Notes under the pieces: model-generated
What the model was told of the DNA's origin: nothing
The model's database searches: none
What the model saw: the letters and a program-made list of their open reading frames with translations, nothing else
Assembly: GCA_963377175.1 (NCBI GenBank)
Contig: CAUJNA010003295.1
Coordinates: 446,501 to 510,500 of the forward strand
Length of the DNA stretch: 64,000 nucleotides
From: Effrenium voratum
Lineage: Eukaryota; Sar; Dinophyceae; Suessiales; Symbiodiniaceae
Direction: 5' to 3'
Part shown: positions 12,001 to 24,300 of the stretch, piece by piece
Numbering within the stretch: position 1 is the stretch's first letter
Layout of the letters: the number at the start of each line of letters is the position of its first letter
Program-made: the position numbers and the translations under genes

Positions 12001-13605
12001 AGGGGCTTGTTGCCCTCCGAGAGCCATGTGGTGATGGAGGTCTTGTCGTAGACGTGGCCGTCACAGACCAGCACCGGATCCTCCATGGGCTCCAGGGAGA
12101 TGGGGCAGTGGTCCACCGGCCGCTGGAAGGCGTCCAGCAAAGTGGTGAACCTGAACCGGGGTTCTTGGATTGTCCACCGCATTGCCCTATGGAACACCTT
12201 TGCTTGTTTGAAGGCCAAATTGTACCTTTCATAGTCCCTCCTAAATGCTCAAGTTTAAGTGCAACCAGGTCGCATTCACTGGCATCCAAAGGAACATATG
12301 TCTCAAGAAGGGTTGGACGAAACTATCTGCATCAATATTATTTGAGCAACCCAGAAAAGTAGCTGCTCTGAACTTGGACTGTTTCTGCTTGGTCTGGTGA
12401 AAATTAAAAGGTATTGTTTTAGATTGACGAATGGTACCATCCAAGGAGCTCTGTGAAAATGGTCCAGCTTACCTCCAAGTTCAGCCAATTCATACGAACC
12501 GGCATCCAGAAAAGCAGATGTTCAGCCATGTTGGCCCTGGAATTGGTCACGCTGGTGAATGAATAGGAGCCCTGCTGACTTGACAAGCCCCTGTCTTCTA
12601 GGGATCTCCTTCACAGGGTGTCCAAAGGCAAACTGAAGCACACTGTTTTACTGTAGAGGGTCCTGGCATTTCAGGACGCACCCATCAGGGCGCATTCCAT
12701 CACAGGGCTTGCCAAGCGGCAATGCACACAAAACGCAACAGCTGCATCTCCCATGGCTTGACAAGCCTGAGGCTGTCCGAAGAAGAGCAGTCTAAGACTT
12801 GGCCAAGCAGCTTCCAGCCATCCAACTTCCTCAAGAGCGGCGGGTGCCCCCTGACCTTTTTCAAAAGGATCGGGGCCTCCCAGTCAAAGTACTTAACGAA
12901 ATCATGCAATGAATGGACTCCTCCCGGACTTTGCATATCTATGCTCCCCTCGCGGGGCAAGCGCCAAATCGGGCGTACAATCAACAGCGGGAGAGAGAAT
13001 CAACAGGTGCCCAAACGACTAGGATTCAATTCTTGGTAAAAACCTTGTGGGTGTCCTTGCCCTGTGGGATTGTTGCATGCGAGCTTTCAAGGGTCGTCCG
13101 AAAAGCATTCAAGGGTGCGCGCAATCACAAGTCGATCGGAAGCCCCTTTTTCGCAAATACGGTGCAAGCCCTTCACGAGGATGTGGTAACACACGATTCC
13201 AACGTTGCAATTGGGTGTCAGCTTGATGCAGCATCCATTGAAGAAGGCTACTTGCTAAGAGCTGGGAAGCTAAAAGAACCTGGGCTATCGCCTTCCCCAA
13301 ACACAGTCAAAGAATCCCCCGGCAGCCACCTCCATTAACGGTTGTCCTGGCCTGTCCCTTGGACTGAGATGGAACTTTGAAGGATAGTTGTGAAATGATC
13401 AAATTGGCTTTCCGAAGAGGGGAAGGAGGTTGCGGGGAGGGTAGAACCTCCCCCATCCGATCCGGGCTTGACTTTGCCACGGCTCCACACCCGCGCCATG
13501 GCCCCCGCCAGGGTTGCCGGGTCGAAGCTCGCCGAGAAGTCCCAGATCCGCGCCATGAGGAAAGCATCGGCCGCAGCGGTTTGGAGCGCCCGGGTCGGGA
13601 GAGGG
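9090..13605 (-). CDS. U-box gene with coiled-coil-like exons (provisional model)
   Basis: A series of minus-strand exon candidates: 13,605-13,460 (FLMARIWDFSASFDPATLAG); 12,940-12,710 (SLHDFVKYFDWEAPILLKK); the U-box at 12,150-11,995; 11,341-11,250 (RVEGLSERIESANRSEALGF); 10,480-10,385 (LEKKGKLEDKLPDRRLLAGR); 10,360-10,305 (ELRCAQALQGSIDASQALQT); 10,090-10,030 (LHELQARIDELQAEVQPG); 9,570-9,430 (HLDALQRSLQEEAALVVQRF); 9,200-9,095 (RERSEKLAKHCAIAVASGNE). Most are charged and helical, as in a coiled coil. The ankyrin exons follow directly downstream on the same strand with no clear gene end between them. One large U-box, coiled-coil and ankyrin protein is therefore possible. Exon order and joins are inferred. 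Confidence 0.5.
10561..10629. repeat. (TA)n then (TAA)n microsatellite
   Basis: About eight TA units, then about nineteen TAA/TAG triplets. Confidence 0.92.
11692..11779. repeat. 44-bp tandem duplication
   Basis: CCGCCCCTGCAGCGGGATGC followed by GCACGAACACCAGCA is present twice with a 44-bp period and a C-run between. It lies in the intron downstream of the U-box exon. Confidence 0.92.
11995..12150 (-). CDS. U-box domain exon (E3 ubiquitin ligase)
   Basis: The exon contains DHCPISLEPMEDPVLVCDGH followed by VYDKTSITTWLSEGNKPLS, the core of a U-box (CPIS-E-M-DPV--CDGH-Y-----I--WL). A U-box adopts a RING-like fold without zinc and recruits the ubiquitin-loaded E2. The acceptor is TTCAG|GTTCACC at 12,150 and the donor is CCCG|GTTGGG at 11,995. 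The last part of the domain (the P-T---L---LIPN segment) must lie in the next exon, which I did not locate. The domain call is firm. Confidence 0.88.
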
Positions 13606-14471
13606 AAGGGCCAGGGACCCGCTGTTTCTTGGGTGCAATGGAACGTGTGGGTAATTTTAGTACTCTCCTCGTTTTTCTCCGGGTCCCTGTGTAGTCCGCC
13701 ATGCTTGTGGCGGTGTGCTTGCAACTTTGAGGGGTCCATGCGGTTTGCCGCAACTTTGCTTCAGAGGTCATCATGGTGGGTCTCTTCGGGGCACACAAGT
13801 CCCTCGACTCTGCAAAGCATATGAGTAATCAGCACTTATGGGCACATGTCTCTTGAATGCCTTTGGCTTGGCCATCTGCCTACTGCTGAAAGGCCACGTG
13901 CGAAGGGTGCAGCGCCATCAAAATCCCATGTGCTGCTTCAAAAGTGTGGCGCTACCCCAATGCAACTGCAACTTGATGCCAAGCAATATGCTGAGCAATG
14001 TGGAAGTGATTCACGCGCCCTGGCCGTCCCATCAATCTCCAATATCCGAGCACCCCCCCCCCAAATGAAACCTTTTGGACTCTTGATGGCCTAAGTAAAG
14101 CCATGAGCTCAGGCACGCGCTTCCAATTTCTGCGGCACTATCCCCTTGCTTCAGGCTACCTAAGGCCCAAGGGCACTCGCCAGGATAGCGCTCGATGTGA
14201 GACAGACCAACCCAGAAACTGATTTCTAGAAGATGAAAAAGAAGAAAAAACACGAAAAGGTGCCCGCAACAGTCTTGACACCGCTCTGTCTTCCACCTGT
14301 AGCTGCTGTGGCCAGCTTGATCCGAGGTGATGCCACCGATCCCCCCCACCCTGGTCTCCAGCTGCTCACCCCAAATAGAATGCGTTTTGATTGTCATCAT
14401 TAAATGAACAAAAATAGAAAGCACACACACACACGAACCTGGCACTCCTGGAGACCTGGGGTCAAATGGGT

Positions 14472-17123
14472 CTAGTCGTAGAGCATCCACTCCCATTGGG
14501 TGCCCTTCAAGGTGCGCTCAAGTTCCGGCCAGTTGCCCACCAGCTCCTCCAGCCGCCCCGGGTGCAGCTTCACCAGTCCATTCGCCTGGCCGGATGCCAG
14601 GTGCCAACGGGGGGGAACAAATCCGCAAGCCGATCGTCTGCGAGCATTTGCTTTTCAACAAGAATTGGGGACATCTGCGCATGGGGCCTCTTCACTCAGC
14701 AGGTCGGGCCCAGTGGTGCACGTGGAGTTGTCGAGGAGGAAGTGGCGAAGCGTGCTGAAGCTGTGGCTCATGTTCTCGTAGAACATGGGCAGGACATCAA
14801 CGTCTTCGGAGTCGCGAAAGAGATCCGACAGCGTCTTCAGCCTAAGCCCCAAAAGCAACCACATGAATCACCATGGGCTGCTACACGCAACGAATATCAA
14901 TATCACCAATGATCATCTCTCGGCTCTCTCTAAGTCAAAAATCCATTGGCCCGTCAGGCTCGGTTTGCCAGTGCGGGAGAGCCAGCGTGTGAGAGCCCCC
15001 TACCCAGCCCCTTGTCACCTCCATACAAACAATACCAAAAGCTCGGCTGTTGCCCCCCAACTTTTGTGTCCTGCTACATATTTTAGTGAAACTCAAAGTG
15101 CAAAATAGCAAAATATGTCCAAACGAATGCGTCAAATGAGGAAATCGGCTGCTTCTCCTCCTGGTGGAGCTGTTGGATCAACGTCTTCGTCTCCACCCGG
15201 ACCTTGGCCTCTCGCGCCTCGCGGGCTTCTGCTGGACTACTGGTGGCCGACAGCGCCTGCACCTGAAGGCCAGGAGCGCGGTCAAACAGCATGCAATCTA
15301 CAAGACCACCCTTGGCACTGAACTTTGATCTCGGTCTGGGCGTGGGGGTGCCCCTGAAAGGAAGTGTCCTTGGCGCTCGCCAGGGGATCAGCTCATGATC
15401 TATACGCGGGGGAGGGATCCATTCCACCAACCATGTGGGACGGTGTTCCCCGGGTACCCAGGGGATGTCCAGAGCCCGCGCCCTCGGCCCCAGCGCCTTG
15501 TTCGCCTCGTTGGAGAAGATCCGCCGCAGAAAGTTGGCGCGCCGCAGCCATAGGACCTGACCCCTTCCCACAAACATACCTGAACTCCTCGAAGGCCCGT
15601 CAGATCAAGAGGGTGCCATATCTGTTCAGCAGGATTCCAATGCAAAACAATGGGCCCCTTGCAACCGAAAGCCTCTCAACGCCATTTAGACAAGAAATGC
15701 CACAACGGGGCCCAGGGCCCGGGCCCGGACCCGGCGGGCGGCCAGAAAGGCGCGCAGCGGACGCCAGTCGTCAAGGAAGCCTTGGTTCACCTTCCAGTTG
15801 AAGCCCCGGACCACTCCTTAGTTTTAGCGGAAAACAGGCCTCGCCCAACGCCGACAAGGAAAGCAACTAAGTTGGAAAAGCAGATCTGATCTAATGTCCA
15901 GGGTAACAGCTGTTGAAGCAACCTCCATTGTTCTGCGAATGTGGCACTAGGCCTGCCAACAAGTGGCTCCCTTCACGTGCAAGCCGAGAGTTGTTTCGCA
16001 GGACATCGTTCCATCCTGCTGGCAAACGCTTCCAGATGTGGAATTGCTCTGCACGTCACTCTATTGTCCAAAGAAAACAACTTCTCACAACTGAGCCTAT
16101 TTGTTGTCCACTTTCTTTTTCTATCGCACCCCCTCTCTCTCTCTTTCTCTCTCTCTCTTTCTGTCTGTCCATCACCGGGTTTTCGGCGTCCTGCTGGCAG
16201 CCCCTGCGTCTCCGCCTTGTCCTGCGCGAAGAAGGCGCGCACGGCGCGCTGGCGGAGCTCCGAGGTCCAATTGATGTCGAAGCCTTGTGCTCCACACACA
16301 CGGCGCATACATTGAACGCACCAACTAAGAGTCCAGTCGCGAATGTGTGCCGTTTCACAACTGTGGGGGTGTTGCAACGCTAGGAACCTCGAGTTGAAGG
16401 ATTCCAGTAGATCCAGTAGAAACCACAAAAAGAACAAGCATCTTGGCGGGAGGGGTCCTAGTCTCGTTGCCATCGCTCATCGGCCAACTATTGGGCCGAG
16501 CTTCGCTTGCGGAAGAAGAGCTCGGACTCGGCAGTGATGCACCTGGAGTCTACAGGGAATAAGCCCACGCTCCTGTGTCAGCACGGGGGAGTACATGTCC
16601 CTGAACAAGCCTATGGTTTTTTGCAGGGGCACTTTTCATGGGCGCGTGGTTGGGACCTGCAGCCTAGCAGCTATGAGCAAAAGCGAGACGAGTGGACTTG
16701 GGGATGGTCAAACTTCAGGAATTCTTGTTGGCCTTCCGGGTACAGCCACTGGCAATCATGCTCCGAAACTGCTTTGCTGTTGGCTTCTGCCCTCTGTGTT
16801 AAATGCTTGCAGAGATTGGAAGGAAAATGCTGTGCGGACAAGTGCCTGTACCAGTGAACTCAAGTATATAAGGCATGATATTTGGCAAGCTTGTGCTAAC
16901 AAGGACGGAAAGAGATAGGCCCTCAGCACCCACCAGCAGCCTGTCAAAAGCGCCTGTTGAGGAGGCCATGTTTGGACGCGAGACCCCTCGACCCTTAATT
17001 AGAGCGACCCACGGCCAATAGCTAACTCCTGCCATGCCACGGATGTCGGTTGAGCTCCTGCGTCACCCAGTGTGTCCCGGAGCGCTGCTCGGCTACCAGA
17101 ATGAAGCCGGCAACTTCGCGGAC
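14472..17123 (-). CDS. Sulfotransferase, PAPS-dependent, multi-exon
   Basis: Exons in order: 17,123-17,041 (VAGFILVAEQRSGTHWVTQE, the 5'-phosphosulfate loop with RSGTHW); 16,542-about 16,500 (CITAESELFFRKRS); 16,283-16,191 (GFDINWTSELRQRAVRAFFA); 15,813-15,731 (GFNWKVNQGFLDDWRPLRAF); 15,556-15,458 (VLWLRRANFLRRIFSNEANK, the 3'-phosphate-binding Arg/Ser segment); about 15,235-15,150 (VRVETKTLIQQLHQEE); 14,841-about 14,725 (DVDVLPMFYENMSHSFSTL); 14,585-14,472 (LEELVGNWPELERTLKGTQW, ending in TAG). Joins such as HP|CI and RR|VLW keep frame. The enzyme would transfer sulfate from PAPS to a carbohydrate or small-molecule acceptor. Its closest relatives are likely carbohydrate-type sulfotransferases. 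N-terminal exons upstream of 17.1 kb are uncertain; 17,370-17,260 is a candidate. The C-terminus is complete. Confidence 0.85.
16132..16168. repeat. (CT)n tract
   Basis: CT/CTTT run in a sulfotransferase intron, just past the exon at 16,283-16,191. Confidence 0.9.
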
Positions 17124-17244
17124 CTCAGGGGAGGAAGCGCGTTGCACGGAGAAACCACATGCGTTCATGTCCTACACACAGTGGCTGCAAACCGCGATTG
17201 CCTGCCATTTGCCAGAGTTTGTCAATGGATTTTGCCGAAATCCG

Positions 17245-18200
17245 GTCGCCCGCAGCTTGCAGTTTCCCGCGCCTTCTTGCCGTGGCCGCGCACCAGCCGC
17301 ACGCGGCCATCGGCCTCCAAAGCGGCAGCGGCATGGCCCGCGACGGCCACGCCCGGCTCAAGCCAGGCAAGCAGAAGCCATGCGGCCAGCCGCCACGTCC
17401 TGCCCAACTGTCTCATGGCAGAACCCCGACTTCCTTGTTTGGTTGCCAAGTCAAAGCAGCCCAATGGAGCCATACGTGCTTTCACCATGCGGCCTCCATT
17501 AAACTTGCTTCAGGCTGCGCGTGGCCAATGGAGCCGGTTTCTATAGTGCCAGGCACAGCGGTCCACCAGGAGTGGGCTTGCAGGGAGCTCTGTATCTCTA
17601 TTGCCCACTGCTCCAAATTGGCGACAAATGAACCCTGTTCAGTGAGGTCATCAACCTCCTGATCGCGAGACGGAGCAAACCGAGCAGCATCACTCTCTAT
17701 GACGGCATGGCAAAGGTCCTAGCACATCTCATCGAGGTTGGCAGGCCACATGACTTGAACCGCAATGGCCCAGGGCACAGGTTTGCATTGCTTCGCATCT
17801 GTCCAAGTCTTCAATGCCATGGCAGTTTGCAACCCAAAACCCAAGCACCCGGCCCAAGAACGAAGTCGGGCGTCTGCGGCCACCTTCCTCCAAGGCCGTT
17901 TCAAGCTGCATGGCCAGCTACGCAGCCAAATGCCCGCGCCTGGCTGGCTGGCATTCGCCTGTGCATGAAGAAGCCCTTCACGTTCAGCATCCACCTTCGC
18001 AGCTTGATGAAAGTCGGATACAACGGCAGTCAAGGATGGATAAAAAACATAGCACAGAGGTCGAGACCTGTTTCGCATTCGGGCAAGGCTTTTCAGGCAA
18101 AACAGTGTCACTCGCGGTCTGTTCATTTCGTTCTGCGCCGCTTGGGGGAGTGTCACGCTTGTGACGTTGCGCTGGGCCCGCGACGCCCCAGAAGGCCGCG
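17245..18200 (-). other. Region between the sulfotransferase and the PPPDE gene, weak exon candidates
   Basis: Minus-strand stretches at 17,370-17,260 (AAAALEADGRVRLVRGHGKK) and 17,915-17,860 (MQLETALEEGGRRRP) have coding-like composition and may be 5' exons of the sulfotransferase. Nothing else here is recognisable. From 18,200 to 19,445 I see no supported gene; the sequence looks like intergenic or intron DNA with no clear repeat. Confidence 0.3.
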
Positions 18201-19444
18201 CTCGTCAAGTTAGCACCTGGGGGCAAGCTGCCGTCTCAGGGCATACACCATCAATGCCCTGCATCTGAACACTTCCAAGGCCATGTTGGGGAGCCGGGCG
18301 GCGCATCGCCCACTGCAAGGCGAAGAGGTATGTGCCTCCAAAGCCAGGAAGCACACAGAAATCCCTACCGGCCTACCGCCCTAGACAAAGGATCCAAACC
18401 AAGGGGTCCGTTTCGGGCCCGCGCATGCAAATACCTGAGCCTGTCTGGGTCAAACACTCGATGCCAATTACAGGCCGCTTCCTGAGCTCGTCACCCACGC
18501 CACACATGGGATCCAGCCTCAAACTTATCTAACTCTGGCACAGTTGCTACAAGCTTTCAAGGCAAATACGCAAATCGCTGTGGCAAAAGCTCCCGTGACG
18601 TGCTAAGGCCCAAGGCACCCATTTCAAGCAAGCCGCCCCCGAGGCCGACACACCTTGACGCTCCCCGGCTCACCTGCCGTGCTCCGGACACAGAAAGAAA
18701 ATGGCTTCTGTTTGCAGTGGTAAATTGTTAGAACACATGCTGCAATGTGAGCTCCCCAGAAAAACCGGATAAGAATTCCTTCCACGCGTGTGGACTTCTG
18801 GCCCCCTTTCCCCGAACTGGGGGCAACAGTTGCTTAAAAGTTTGCTGTGCTGCCTGAGAATGCCTCATGTCTCGAATCAACCTAAGCGATGGTCTTGCAA
18901 TACGTCCTCGTGTCTCCCCAACTCCCGCCGCTGATCGAAATGGAAATTTGTTCCACGCAAAACCGGCCAAGAAAATGCGCGCAAACCCAAAGCAATTGGC
19001 CCCTGGCCAGCGCAATTCAACCCTAAAGGGGTGCCGCCGTGACTGTTGATGCCACTGCCGTAGGGCACGGGGCCACAATCACAAGCTGACACAAAAAACA
19101 CTCCATGTGTATTGTCACGTCCCTCAATGCAGGTTAAAAGGCTGGATCCCAGCCCATCCCTCACGAGAGAGCTGAGCGGGATTCCAGCCACGTGTCTAAA
19201 GTCTGCAGGCATGCAGAAGCATCTGAGGGCCTCCGGGTTCTGAATTGCGAAAGGGTGTCTCTCAGCATTGGACTGAACTACTTATTCAAATGTTCACAAG
19301 TAAGCCAAGGGGACACGCACCTCAGGGAGGGGTCCCAATTTGGAGACACACCCCAAACCTAATGGTGACAACTCACCCTGGCATCCTTGAGAGCCCCTCG
19401 CTTGAGGGAAACACGAGGCTTTGGCCCTTCAGGTCGGGCATGGG

Positions 19445-21326
19445 CTACAGCTCTAGCAAGCCCTTGCCCATTGCGCAGGAGCAGCAAAACTCCATGGCGC
19501 AGTGGGTGCAGTGCCAGTGCTCCTCGCCAGCCTCGATGACCTCAGTCCCAAATGGTCCCAGACCGCCCTTTTTGCCTTTTGCCTGCACCGACGCAACAGC
19601 TCTTCCCGATTCACGCTCCGAGGTTAAGGCTTCCCCGCAGGCCTGGCAGCTGAGAACCTCCACGAAGCCCGCGAGCAAACTCTGCGCCTGCCTGGGGAGT
19701 CAAAACACGAGCGGGCCGCATGCGAGATGTTCAAGTGGCTGAATTCCACGGCGTGAGCAATGCGCCTCCACCAAGCGGAAACGGGGCTGTGTCTGCTTTT
19801 CACAACATTTCGCAACCATCCTCCAGTTCCATTGATGTAGTCTTCTGAAACCCGCAACACCTGAACACCTGAAAGGACACCTCTAAAATGATCGACTAGC
19901 AAGAAGGGTGGAGGGAATGCCTGAAGTCGCATCCAGTATGAAGAGGGATGCCTACCCTGCATGGAACTCAGTCCCCAAAACTCCACCAAAACTCCAACCC
20001 ACCGTTTCTCACACGGAACGCAGCATGATTTCGGAAAGTGCGCGAGCAAAGCGCGCTTGCTGGCACAAGCGGTCTCAAGTTGCCTCAAGTTGGCCAAGTG
20101 CTAAAAGTAACCCCGGCTAGTCTTTGGCCAGCTTTGTCGGCGGGCGGCAGGCGGCAGAGGTGGCCCTGCGGGCAGGAGCCCAGCTGCTCGGGCAAGCTGA
20201 GCGTGGAGGGGTCTGAGATGACCCGCCGCTCCTCCAGTGCAAAACAGGGAAAGGCACCGTGCCCATCACACAAATGTGCTCCCCGTGTTCGGCCCACCAG
20301 ACCAACCAAATAGTGGCAGGCTCATCCCGGTGCGACTCCACTGCGCCCCTCTCCTTGATGCTGCGTACCATGGAGTCCACCCATTGAGGGATGCTCCTCA
20401 CTTCAAGTCCTCAGCGCACCAGCCGAGCGCCCGCCAAGGAGCCCCATTGCCCCTTCAGCTAAAGGGCTGTGGCTCAAGCAGCGGCAGAACGTGATGCAAT
20501 TCGGCCCCAGGATCTCGTAGTCCTGGGCGCATCACACATGGAAGCAAGTGGGGCTAACTCCCCATTTTAGCCAAATTAAGCCCAAATGGTTGGCATTAAA
20601 TGGTTGGCCCTTTGACGAGGGTCCCCATCCAACGGTCAACATTGGGTGGCTTTCAGTGTTACCTGCGCCTGATCGTTGAAAGAAAACATGATGACTTCTG
20701 GTCGTTGGGGCTACCCATACCCTCGATAGTAGGAGTCCTTGTGGCCTCCCCTGTAAAATGGCCAGCAAAAGGGGCTTCTCCCAAAAGGGCCCCATGCGTT
20801 GAGCATCAGTCCTGTAGAGACCACTGCGGTGCCATGCTCCGAATCAATTCATCTACCTCCTCAGCGATGCACACCGCCACAACTCGGCACTTTGCTCCTG
20901 CCACATGCAGCGCATCTTGCCTCCGCCGACTTGGTGGTGACGCCCAAGCATAGGCTCTCTCGGAAGGAGTGCTTTGGACAGCATCTGGGCCCCCATTTTT
21001 TGATCCTGAGCTCGCTGAGGCACGCGCCCGCCCTGGGGATAGCTCCGAAACATCAAGCCAGACGTGTGGAGGGAGCCTAGCTTTCAGCGATAGCCCAATG
21101 AACCAAACGGCGCCAACTTTGCCCAGGGTCCCGCTGCCGTCGATTCCAATGTCAGAGCCTTGGTCGGCTTCACATCTAGCGTCTACAAAGCTTCATGCCG
21201 GCCCAGGCCCAGGCCCCCAAAGGCATACTCGACCCCATAGACCTCCACGCCCGCGTGGAAGGCGCCGTTGCCCAGCACAGTGCTGGTCACGTTGTTGATC
21301 AAGCCCACCCGCCAATCGAAGAGATC
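19445..21326 (-). CDS. PPPDE (DeSI-like) peptidase with Cys/His-rich C-terminus
   Basis: Exons: 21,326-about 21,212 (GNGAFHAGVEVYGVEYAFGG, with the active-site His in FHAGVEVYG); 20,971-20,921 (SFRESLCLGVTTKSAE); 20,859-20,812 (EVDELIRSMAPQWSLQ); 20,522-20,473 (DYEILGPNCITFCRCL, with the active-site Cys in NC-TF); 20,396-about 20,310 (SIPQWVDSMVRSIKERG); 20,231-about 20,125 (LGSCPQGHLCRLPPADKAG); about 19,654-19,445 (CQACGEAL, then EHWHCTHCAMEFCCSC, ending in TAG). PPPDE proteases cleave isopeptide bonds of SUMO or ubiquitin. The IP-WV segment is the usual end of the domain. The C-terminal exons add paired Cys and His residues that could bind zinc. Joins used: TCGGCGGAG|GCAAG (GC donor) and CTACAG|GACTG (GA donor) to CCCAG|GACTACG. 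N-terminal exons above 21.33 kb were not found. Confidence 0.82.
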
Positions 21327-24300
21327 CTCATGTGTGAAGGGAGCATGAAATGGCACTGAAAACCACCAAGAATGGACACGTCCGGCCTGCCCGCAACACC
21401 AAAACAACGGTGGGTGTTGCCAAAAGATTCCAAGGCGCGTAAACATTCAAATAGACAAAGGACGCCTTCTTGTCGGCAATCCTCTGCAAAAGCCTCAAGG
21501 GTCGAGAGCTTGAGATTGGCAAGGCCAAAGAAGCAAGGAGAAGGACGACATGGGCACCTAGTGCCTCTGAGAGTTGATTATTGTTGCCCGGTGGCTTGTC
21601 TCATCAAAAGTCTCAGAATGAACGAGTTACAGCTCTTGGCTGGCCCTCTCCCTTTGCCCGTTCTGATCAATCTGATTCAGGGACGTGGGACAGCAAGCAG
21701 CGCTGTGGCATTCACCTTCAAATGTCTCGCCTCTCACCCGCGTCTTGAAGGCTCTCCACCAGCTCGGCCGCAGACTCTGTGCCCGCCATGCGCAACGTCG
21801 CCTCTCGAACACCCACTGAACTTTCCAAACTTCAGGGAATCCAAGAATCCAAAATGCTTGGAAATCTCAGAAAGTATTTTCTTAAACGCTTTGCAAATGA
21901 GATACGTGAGGAAGAAACCCCGAGAAGCAAGTGCAGCCCCAACGTCTTTTTCCTCAGGGAACATTCACCAGTACAGTCGGAAGTGCTTATCATGAGGGGG
22001 AAAAGGCTACCGTAACAAGCACTGGTGACCTGTATTGCTGGATTGCTGGCCTGACATTTGTCAACAAATCAATCCAGCCAACAAGCTGCCACCTTTTCGG
22101 ACTTGCTGCAAAGGAAAACCAGGGACAATTCCACATGTGCATGGATTGGCTGAACTCACGCTGCCTCGCATCGCCCGGGCCGGGGCAAACCAAAAAAGCA
22201 ATGCTTGACCAGAGGGCGCCTCTGTTTCAGTGGCTATCCTTTCTTGTACGTTCATCCGGCAGTGCCTTCAAACTACAAGAAAGCAGCTGTGGCAGCTCGG
22301 CGGAATCCTTCGCCTGCCTCCCCAGCAGGCGTGGATAGGACCACTTGTCGGTCATCGCCCATCACATCCTCAAACGAGACCCGGCAGAGTCATCGAGCGC
22401 GTTTATCAGAACATCGCTTTCTGGCGTGCGGCAGGTCTTGGCTAATGCCAGAAAATCTCAAACCCAAAGCCAAACCAATTCAAATTCCTGAAGTGATGGG
22501 ACAATCGAGTTTACTCTTGCAGGCGGCATCACTGACGTGCCCGCCTGCCGAACATCCACAGGAAGCCACCACTCTGTGAGTGCATCCTGCCAGCTGGATT
22601 CAAAGCCGCAACCCTTCTGCAGCGTCCATGCGCAACCTGAAGCAACACCAAGCCACCAACCCACCACCCTTCTCATGGGGACCCCAGGCCTCCGAGCTGG
22701 AAGCAGCCAAGTTCTCCACCACCAGACCTTGGGTTGGCTTAGCTCACAGTGGGGCAAACAACAAACAGCAATGCCAAGCATGTTGGAAGTGCTCTGCTAC
22801 TTGAGCAGCGCCTGAACATCCATGCTTGCAAACTGCTGTCCCAGGAGCGGTCGGCATGGAGGCGGAGGGCGCATGGCGACCAGCGCCAGATATAGCCACC
22901 CCACAGCTCAGCCTTTGTCAGGTCAGGCTTTGAAAGACAAGCAAGCAGTAGCCAATGACTCGCTGATTGTTCCGAAGCTCAGACATCATTCGACACGCCG
23001 CGCCTCTCTCACCAGGATTACCTTAGCTTGGCCAAGGCTGGACAAGGAAATGAGTGCGAGACCTCTACGGCTTGCTGTCATGTCTAGAATGTTGAACAGT
23101 TCCCATTCCTGATCTCCAGTTGGAACGAGCTATGCGAAGGAAAGACAACCATCCAGCAGCAGTTGATCATTGCACACATCATCTTCATCAACGTGCGATC
23201 TGGCGTCGCATTCCCAAAAAGCACACAGTCTTCATCCTGAGAACTTCAGTTTGGGACCATTTAACGTGGCATTTCCACGGGTGGATGCGAATTTTAACAA
23301 GGGATGGTTCCACGAGTCCCTGCCAGCGACATGCCAATCGAACCCCAAACGTGCTGCCCGGATGCCTCGGATGGTTTGGCTCGCGGCGTGCGTTTCTTCA
23401 AGGTGACTGGCTTGGGCTCGAGCCACGTCCCCACAGACGGCAGGCTCCAATACTCCTCACCTCACAAAAAGACAATCAGAACTCAAGCAACACGCGCGGC
23501 CAAATTATGGTCGATACGCAGGGCAAAGCGCGTGGACATGGCGGGATTAGGTGCGGGACGAAGCTCCTTACCTGGTCCATGGTCGCGTGTCTCTTGATGT
23601 TGGTAGGAACCCCAGCAATGATGCTGATGATGATCCCTACAAGCCTTGACCGGACTCTGGACACCGCAAAACGCCGATTGCGGCTTAGTCGCCCAAAGAC
23701 TTCCGCAAGCGCCGAGGGCTGCAGTTGACTGGTGGCAGACTGTCCTCAGCGCAGCAATCAACAAAAACATGATAGCACTCGCCCGCTTGACTTCAAACGC
23801 AGCTCGTCAACGAAGAAAGTAAAAGTTGCCTCTGGACAGGTCGGCCATGACGACAAGCAGGGCCCTGTTGTGAGAAGGTTCTGCGCTCTGCTCGACTTTG
23901 CATGCATCACCAATAGCAACCAAGTGAGCAACTGGAATTTCAAACGTTCCACCTCTAGACCGAGATGCTCTAAAGGAACCCCGCGGCTGAGAGCCAAGCG
24001 CACTGTTTCACTTTACTGACTTAACCCTCGTGCATGTAATGCAAAAAGGAGAGAACACTTGCACTTCGGCCGCTCTCCGATGGCTTCGTCAGCCCAGCAG
24101 CTTCCGAGTTGACCGCATGGAGCGGAGATATGGACCACACGCAGTCCCAGTCGGATCCTGGCGGAGTCGAAATCCCGCGGAAGTATGACTGTGATGCCCG
24201 TTCTGCACCATCGAACCGGCCCAAAGGGAATGATTTGTGGAGTGTTGCAGCATGATTGGCGGCAACAATTGGTTTGAACCTCCACAAGCTAATCGGAACT

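Noticed and set aside
11430..12362. 310-codon plus-strand open frame
   Set aside because: It overlaps the U-box exon in antisense and includes the 44-bp tandem duplication.
12722..13039. Plus-strand protein-like frame opposite the 12.7-12.9 kb exon
   Set aside because: Both strands look coding here. The minus strand was preferred because neighbouring exons are minus, but the choice is not proven.
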